The position numbers and the translations under genes were made by a program. From positions 36,443-100,442 of the forward strand of contig JAPPNF010000156.1 in the NCBI GenBank assembly GCA_028818755.1: a stretch of 64,000 bases of DNA, in the 5' to 3' direction. The first letter of the stretch is position 1. Every line of letters starts with the position of its first letter. This document shows positions 60,111-64,000 of this stretch, one piece after another. This stretch comes from Deltaproteobacteria bacterium. GTDB lineage: Bacteria > Desulfobacterota > Binatia > UBA9968 > JAJDTQ01. The notes beneath the pieces were generated by a model. It had not been told where the DNA came from and did no database searches. It was given only the letters and a program-made list of their open reading frames with translations.

Positions 60111-62636
60111 TCAGAACCTCAGATCGAGCCGGAGCGTCAGGGCGTGCTCCGCGCCCTCGCCCCAGCGGGGGCTCAACGACAGCGACAGGCCGCGGCCCTG
60201 CGCCCCCGGGCCCACCCGAGCCGTCACGCTCACCCCGCGCTCCTCCGCGCCGTCCTCCGTGTGCGCCGCCAGCCAGCGCCCGCGCGCCTCCAACTGCACC
60301 CCCGGCGCCGCGTAGCGCACGCCGCCCGCTACCTCCACCCCGGTCCCGCTCACACCGTCCCCGCCGTCGCGCCGCACCGCCGCCTCCACGAACGGCGTCA
60401 GCGATGCCTCTCCCTCCAGCGCGAACCGCCGCGAGCCCTCCAGCCCGAACCGCGCCCGCCAACTGTCCGCACTCAGATGGTCGATGGTCTGCGGACCCGA
60501 GTCCGTCTCCAGGCGCGACAGGCCCGCGTCTCCCCGCACCGCAAGGTCGATCCCGGCCAAGGCCGGAAGCTCCCGCCTGAGGCCGAGCGAGGTCATGTAC
60601 ATCCGCAGGTCGCTCTTCTCCCGCTCTCCGTCGCCGTCCGTCCGGTGCCGCGCCTCGCCCGCCCCGGCCCCCAGCATGCCTCGCAACTCCAGCCCGTCCG
60701 CAAACGTCCAGCGCGCATAGGGCCAGAACGCCGTCACCACGGTCTCCAGCCGGCCCCGCTCCGCCGCTCCGCCGCCGTCCAAGCCGTAGTCCGCCTCGCC
60801 CGCCCCGTGGCTCACCGCCAGGCCCGCAACCCAGCGACCCGCGCGCGCGTCCATGCCCAGCCACCCCGTGCGCAACTCGCCGCGGTAGCGCGACCCCGAC
60901 TCCGGGCCGCCCTCGAAGCTCCCCAGGTCGCCCCGGCCCCACACCGACCACAGCGGCGCCGAAGGCTCCACCCCCGCCGCCCCCAGCCCAAGCGAGAACC
61001 CGCTGGTGCGGAACAGCTCCCCGGCCCCGACGCCCGGGCTCCGCCAACCGCCGCAGCCCGCGTTGCCGGACCCGCCCGCTGCAAGGCCGTGGCGTTCGCC
61101 GAAGCCGCGACGCGGCAGGCCGCCCGCAACGCAGGCGCCGACCCCGTCCGCGGCCGCCAGGCCGGTCCCTCCGAGCGGCACCGCCCGCCCCGCCAGGGTC
61201 AGCCCCGAGGCCGGCGCCGAGGCCGCGAACCGCGACCCGATGTTCTCCAGCGCGCTCGTCAGCGAGCGTCGCGCCACCGCCGCCAGCGCGCGCTTCACCG
61301 CAACCTGCAGCAGCGCCGGGCGCAGGTCCGCCACCGTCAGCGCGAAGGTCGTCGACGCGGAGAGCGGCGGGCTGCCGTCGTCGGTGGCGGTCACCCGCAC
61401 CGAAAGCGCCGCCGGAGCGTCGCCCGCGCCCGGCGTGCCCGAGAGCACGCGCGTGGCGCTGTCGAAGGCGAGCCAGCCGGGCAGGGCGCCGCCGTCCGCG
61501 AGCGTCGCCGCGTAGGTGAGCGCGTCGCCGTCCGGATCCCTCGCCGCCGGAACCGCGTAGGTGAACGCCACGCTCACCGCTGCCGTCTGCGCCGTCGCCC
61601 CGGACGGGAACGCCGGTGGGGCGTTGGAAGGCTCCGGCCCCGGCCCGGGTCCTGGTCCTGGCCCCGGTCCCGCGTCATCGTCGTTGACCGCCACCGAGGC
61701 GCTCGCCGGCGAGCCCACAGCGTAAGTCGCCGGGCTGGCGGTGGAGGACTGCACCGTCACCGTGACCCGCCCGTTCGGCTCGTCCGTCGTGTCCTGAACC
61801 GTGGCCACGCGGTAGGAGGCCGTGGTCTGCCCTTGAGCTATGGTCACGCTCTTCGCCCCTTCGTCGCCCGAGGCCACGAAGTCGCTCCCCCCGCTCGCAT
61901 CCGCCACGTTCAACCCCACGGTGAGGCCGCCCGAAGGGGCGGCGGTGGAGGAACGGACCGTGAACGTGGCAGACGCGCCCTCGCTCACCGGGCCGGCCGG
62001 CCCCTGAATGCTCACCGTGTAAGGTGGCGGCGGATCGTCGTCGTCGGTTATGGTCACTCTTACCACGTAAGGTCCGCCGCTGTTGAAAACGCTCTTGGAC
62101 GTGGCGATGTTGATGCTCACCACGCGCTTGTCATCCGGGTTGTCGACGTTATCGTCCACGGAGCTCACCGTCACGCTCTGCGCCGTGTTCCAGTTGGCAG
62201 GGGTGAAGACCAGACTTATTGGGCTCGAGCGGCCGTTGAGCTTGACGTTGCCAGCGATGTGGTTGAAAAACTGTCCAACCGTCACCAGTAAATTAGGCGT
62301 ACCGGGGTTCGTGCTCGGCTTCACGGTGAACGTTGCCGCGCCATAGAACTCCGCGATCGTCAGGGCAGTGGGGGACACCACCATCGTCTGGGCGGGGGCC
62401 GGCCCCGCGGGGACCAGCGTGGCGAGGGCGAGAAGGAGTAGGGCTGCTGCGAAACCGCCCGGACCCCAATACGGGGCCGCAGGGCGGCGAAAAAGAAGGG
62501 CAAGGGGGTTGGGAAGACCCGCCCGCGCGGGGCGGGCGGATGGGTCAGGCCGCCTTGTTACGGAAGCGTCCGCCCGGCGCTTTATCATGACGGCCATCGC
62601 ACCAATATCGGTCGTCGTTTCGGTGACAAAAGACAT
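60111..62636 (-). CDS. Calx-beta/Ig-like surface protein with C-terminal outer-membrane barrel
   Basis: An 841-residue exported protein. A long signal region ends near residue 83 (LLLLALATLVPAGPAPAQ). Repeat-type domains follow: Calx-beta-like stretches ending VRVTITDDDDPPP and SVAVNDDDA, a GPGPGPGPGPEP linker and a putative Ig domain (DPDGDALTYAATLADGG, LSGTPGAGDAP). The last ~270 residues form an autotransporter-like barrel ending LRLDLRF with terminal Phe, as outer-membrane insertion needs. The start has GGAGG 8 bases upstream. Likely a surface-displayed adhesin; the passenger is not an enzyme. Confidence 0.78.
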   Translation of the reverse strand: MSFVTETTTDIGAMAVMIKRRADASVTRRPDPSARPARAGLPNPLALLFRRPAAPYWGPGGFAAALLLLALATLVPAGPAPAQTMVVSPTALTIAEFYGAATFTVKPSTNPGTPNLLVTVGQFFNHIAGNVKLNGRSSPISLVFTPANWNTAQSVTVSSVDDNVDNPDDKRVVSINIATSKSVFNSGGPYVVRVTITDDDDPPPPYTVSIQGPAGPVSEGASATFTVRSSTAAPSGGLTVGLNVADASGGSDFVASGDEGAKSVTIAQGQTTASYRVATVQDTTDEPNGRVTVTVQSSTASPATYAVGSPASASVAVNDDDAGPGPGPGPGPGPEPSNAPPAFPSGATAQTAAVSVAFTYAVPAARDPDGDALTYAATLADGGALPGWLAFDSATRVLSGTPGAGDAPAALSVRVTATDDGSPPLSASTTFALTVADLRPALLQVAVKRALAAVARRSLTSALENIGSRFAASAPASGLTLAGRAVPLGGTGLAAADGVGACVAGGLPRRGFGERHGLAAGGSGNAGCGGWRSPGVGAGELFRTSGFSLGLGAAGVEPSAPLWSVWGRGDLGSFEGGPESGSRYRGELRTGWLGMDARAGRWVAGLAVSHGAGEADYGLDGGGAAERGRLETVVTAFWPYARWTFADGLELRGMLGAGAGEARHRTDGDGEREKSDLRMYMTSLGLRRELPALAGIDLAVRGDAGLSRLETDSGPQTIDHLSADSWRARFGLEGSRRFALEGEASLTPFVEAAVRRDGGDGVSGTGVEVAGGVRYAAPGVQLEARGRWLAAHTEDGAEERGVSVTARVGPGAQGRGLSLSLSPRWGEGAEHALTLRLDLRF

Positions 62637-62705
62637 GGGGGGATCCTCCGAACTCGATTCGGTTGCTCCGCTGCTACGGCTACCTCATGCCTGCTGAACT
62701 GCCGC

Positions 62706-63608
62706 TCACGGGGTCCGTTTGGCCCCGAAGGCGCCGACATACGCGCCGGTGTCGAACACGCCCCAGGCCTCCTCGTGCTGCGGTCCGTGGAAGTCGCCGG
62801 CAAGGTAGTCGGCGCCCGCGGTTCCGGTCGAGAAGCGCCCGTTCACGAGCGGCACGTCAGCCCAGCCGGGCGCGCCGATGTCGTGGCCGAACACCGCGAT
62901 CTCCACCCCGACCCGGGGCCGCGACAGGTCCGCGATCGTCACCGTGGCCGTGCCCGCGAGCCGCGTGAACGTCGCCGTCGAGGCCGCCTCGGCGACGCCC
63001 CGCCAGACCGCGCTCCCCAGCCCCTCGGGGTTCGACCCCGCGGCGTCGCCGAGGGCCCAGGCCGCGGCCGACGAGAACCTGCCCGTGAACGCCGTCCCCT
63101 CGACCTGCGCGGCGAGCGGCCCGGCGCTCACGACCAGCACCCCGAACCCATGCTCGCCCCAGATACCCCAACTCATCGCCTCCGGCATCGCCATCACTGT
63201 GGCGCCGGTGATCCGCTGCGTGACCTCGAACCCGCTCCGAGCCGCCGCGGTGTCGAACCCGCCCCGCGTCCCGGTCTGGGTCCGGCCCGCGCCGCGGCCG
63301 GCGAAGGCGCCCCGCAGATCCGCAACCGTCGTCACCATGCCGCTTGAGTCCACGCAGACCGCGCCCGCGCAGGCCATCACCTCGGCCCCGGCCTCGCCGA
63401 TCTCCGTCTCCCCGTCCGACAGCGTCCAGCGGGAGTGCGCGCCGGTCGCCAGCAGCGTGTCGGCCCGTTCCAGGATGCCCTCCAGCCCGGCGGCGTCTCC
63501 GGGAGGCATCGGCTCCGGCGGCGCCGAAGGAGCGGGGTCGCCCCCGCCGCAGGCCGCCAGCATCAGCGCGGCCAGCACCGCCGCCGTTCCAAAGGTCATG
63601 CGCTTCAT
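62706..63608 (-). CDS. TbpB-like surface lipoprotein
   Basis: A 300-residue lipoprotein: lipobox LMLAACGGG gives a lipidated Cys20. The C-terminal half forms an eight-strand TbpB-like barrel, with GTAFTGRFSSAAAWALG, FSTGTAGADYLAGDFHGPQ and the closing EEAWGVFDTGAYVGAFGAKR. Such lipoproteins reach the surface through Slam-type translocons in other bacteria. It is rich in Ala and Gly, with no iron-protein-specific residues visible. It lies between a truncated barrel copy and the Calx-beta barrel protein on the same strand. Confidence 0.75.
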   Translation of the reverse strand: MKRMTFGTAAVLAALMLAACGGGDPAPSAPPEPMPPGDAAGLEGILERADTLLATGAHSRWTLSDGETEIGEAGAEVMACAGAVCVDSSGMVTTVADLRGAFAGRGAGRTQTGTRGGFDTAAARSGFEVTQRITGATVMAMPEAMSWGIWGEHGFGVLVVSAGPLAAQVEGTAFTGRFSSAAAWALGDAAGSNPEGLGSAVWRGVAEAASTATFTRLAGTATVTIADLSRPRVGVEIAVFGHDIGAPGWADVPLVNGRFSTGTAGADYLAGDFHGPQHEEAWGVFDTGAYVGAFGAKRTP

Positions 63609-63675
63609 GATGGGCCACCTCCCGGTTCGCTCGAAGACACCCAGGCCAGCGCCGGCAATCGTCGCGGCGCCCGTC

Positions 63676-63776
63676 TCAGAACCTGAGATCGAGCCGGAGC
63701 CTCAGCGCGTGCTGCGCGCCCGAGTCCGTCTCCAGGCGCGACAGGCTCGCATCGCCCCGCACCGAGAGCGCCCCTG
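63676..63776 (-). pseudogene. truncated copy of the barrel C-terminus
   Basis: The frame reads LSVRGDASLSRLETDSGAQ then HALRLRLDLRF and stop. The first part matches VRGDAGLSRLETDSGPQ (within the 60111 gene's barrel) and the last part matches its terminal EHALTLRLDLRF. About 150 intervening residues are missing, so it is a deletion remnant of a duplicated barrel gene. Upstream sequence (63777 on) shows no continuation. Confidence 0.65.
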
Positions 63777-64000
63777 AACGCCGTCCTGGATGGCCTGGTG
63801 GGGACGTGTGTCGAGGCAACCGAAATGTCCCACTTCTCAGGAGGGTGTTGGTGCGGGACAGACGCTCGCGCGCGGGGGGGGGGGGGGGGCCGTTGCGCCC
63901 CCCGTTGCCCCCGGGTTTGGTTAACACCCCAAGCCCCCCGGTTATCTAGAAGGGTTTTGGGGAAAATGACGTGGGGTTATCCACCGAACAGTTTGGGCCC
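63777..64000. other. low-confidence sequence at the contig end
   Basis: This stretch contains a 16-G run (63874-63889), a C-rich/G-rich context and no gene with family support. The composition and position at the window end suggest an assembly or sequencing artefact, though a true homopolymer tract cannot be excluded. Confidence 0.5.

Noticed and set aside
60144..62291. 715-codon plus-strand open frame opposite the barrel protein
   Set aside because: It is Arg/Pro/Ala-rich without any domain; the minus strand has clear Calx-beta, Ig and barrel features. High GC makes such shadow frames common.
63874..63889. 16-G tract as a phase-variation switch
   Set aside because: It lies in the last 130 bases of the window in sequence with odd composition and no supported gene; an artefact is more likely.
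1..64000. tRNA, rRNA or CRISPR array
   Set aside because: No cloverleaf with CCA-proximal GGTTCGA context, no rRNA core sequence and no regularly spaced repeats were found by eye.

Overview
The window is GC-rich bacterial DNA apart from one visibly AT-richer stretch near 45-47 kb. It has Gram-negative traits: a beta-barrel outer-membrane protein, a lipoprotein, Tat and Sec signal peptides, TRAP and TctC-type binding proteins, and Sox and flavocytochrome c genes. The repeated families (LLM flavin oxidoreductases, orphan dihydroxyphthalate-decarboxylase-like periplasmic proteins, ACMSD-type amidohydrolases, VOC dioxygenases, cupins) are typical of uncultured deltaproteobacterial, Tectomicrobia/Entotheonella or related lineages. 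That placement is inference; there is no rRNA or tRNA gene to settle it.

Layout. 0-3.4 kb: partial alpha/beta hydrolase without its nucleophile serine, a 186-bp palindromic element, a lytic transglycosylase, a small coiled-coil membrane protein and a deacetylase-like enzyme. 3.4-7.8 kb: a tightly overlapping minus-strand operon encoding an MNIO (DUF692) iron oxidase, its HvfC-like partner, a peptide-exporter-type ABC transporter, an unrecognised 46-residue hydrophobic protein and a degenerate SDR. This looks like a ribosomal-peptide modification and export cassette. 8-13.2 kb: a DUF6282-like hydrolase, then reduced-sulfur genes (YeeE/YedE transporter facing soxY-soxZ-fccA-fccB). 13.2-19.4 kb: an LLM oxidoreductase and a cholesterol-oxidase-like cluster (PhoD phosphatase with a frameshift, accessory protein, GMC oxidoreductase, Cys-nucleophile hydrolase).

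19.5-44.9 kb is a long catabolic and uptake region: a TRAP transporter, cupins, three orphan binding proteins, four LLM enzymes in the window overall, amidohydrolases, a metal-ligand-less M24 protein, a lone xanthine-dehydrogenase-type molybdenum subunit, ornithine-cyclodeaminase and gentisate-dioxygenase-like enzymes, and two diiron-type helical oxidases. Inside it, at 36.7-37.5 kb, is a PrdB/GrdB-like gene read through an in-frame UGA. The UGA is followed at SECIS distance by a perfect 7-bp hairpin, so it is a strong candidate selenoprotein.

45.0-47.1 kb is an AT-richer two-gene cassette (PstS-like exported protein plus an unknown membrane protein). 47.2-51.3 kb has a DHDPS-family aldolase and a small stability/defence cluster (Xre-RES, HEPN, HigBA). 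51.3-60.0 kb holds an asparaginase-like protein, NudC and a DUF58/BatA/DUF4159/VWA operon. 60.1-63.8 kb encodes a Calx-beta/Ig-like protein with an outer-membrane barrel, a TbpB-like lipoprotein and a truncated barrel copy. The last ~200 bases, with a 16-G run, look like unreliable contig-end sequence.

Several genes share a promoter of the form TTGNCG-N17/18-YATAGT. Palindromic intergenic repeats recur at 0.4, 10.2, 26.4, 30.0 and 36.6 kb.
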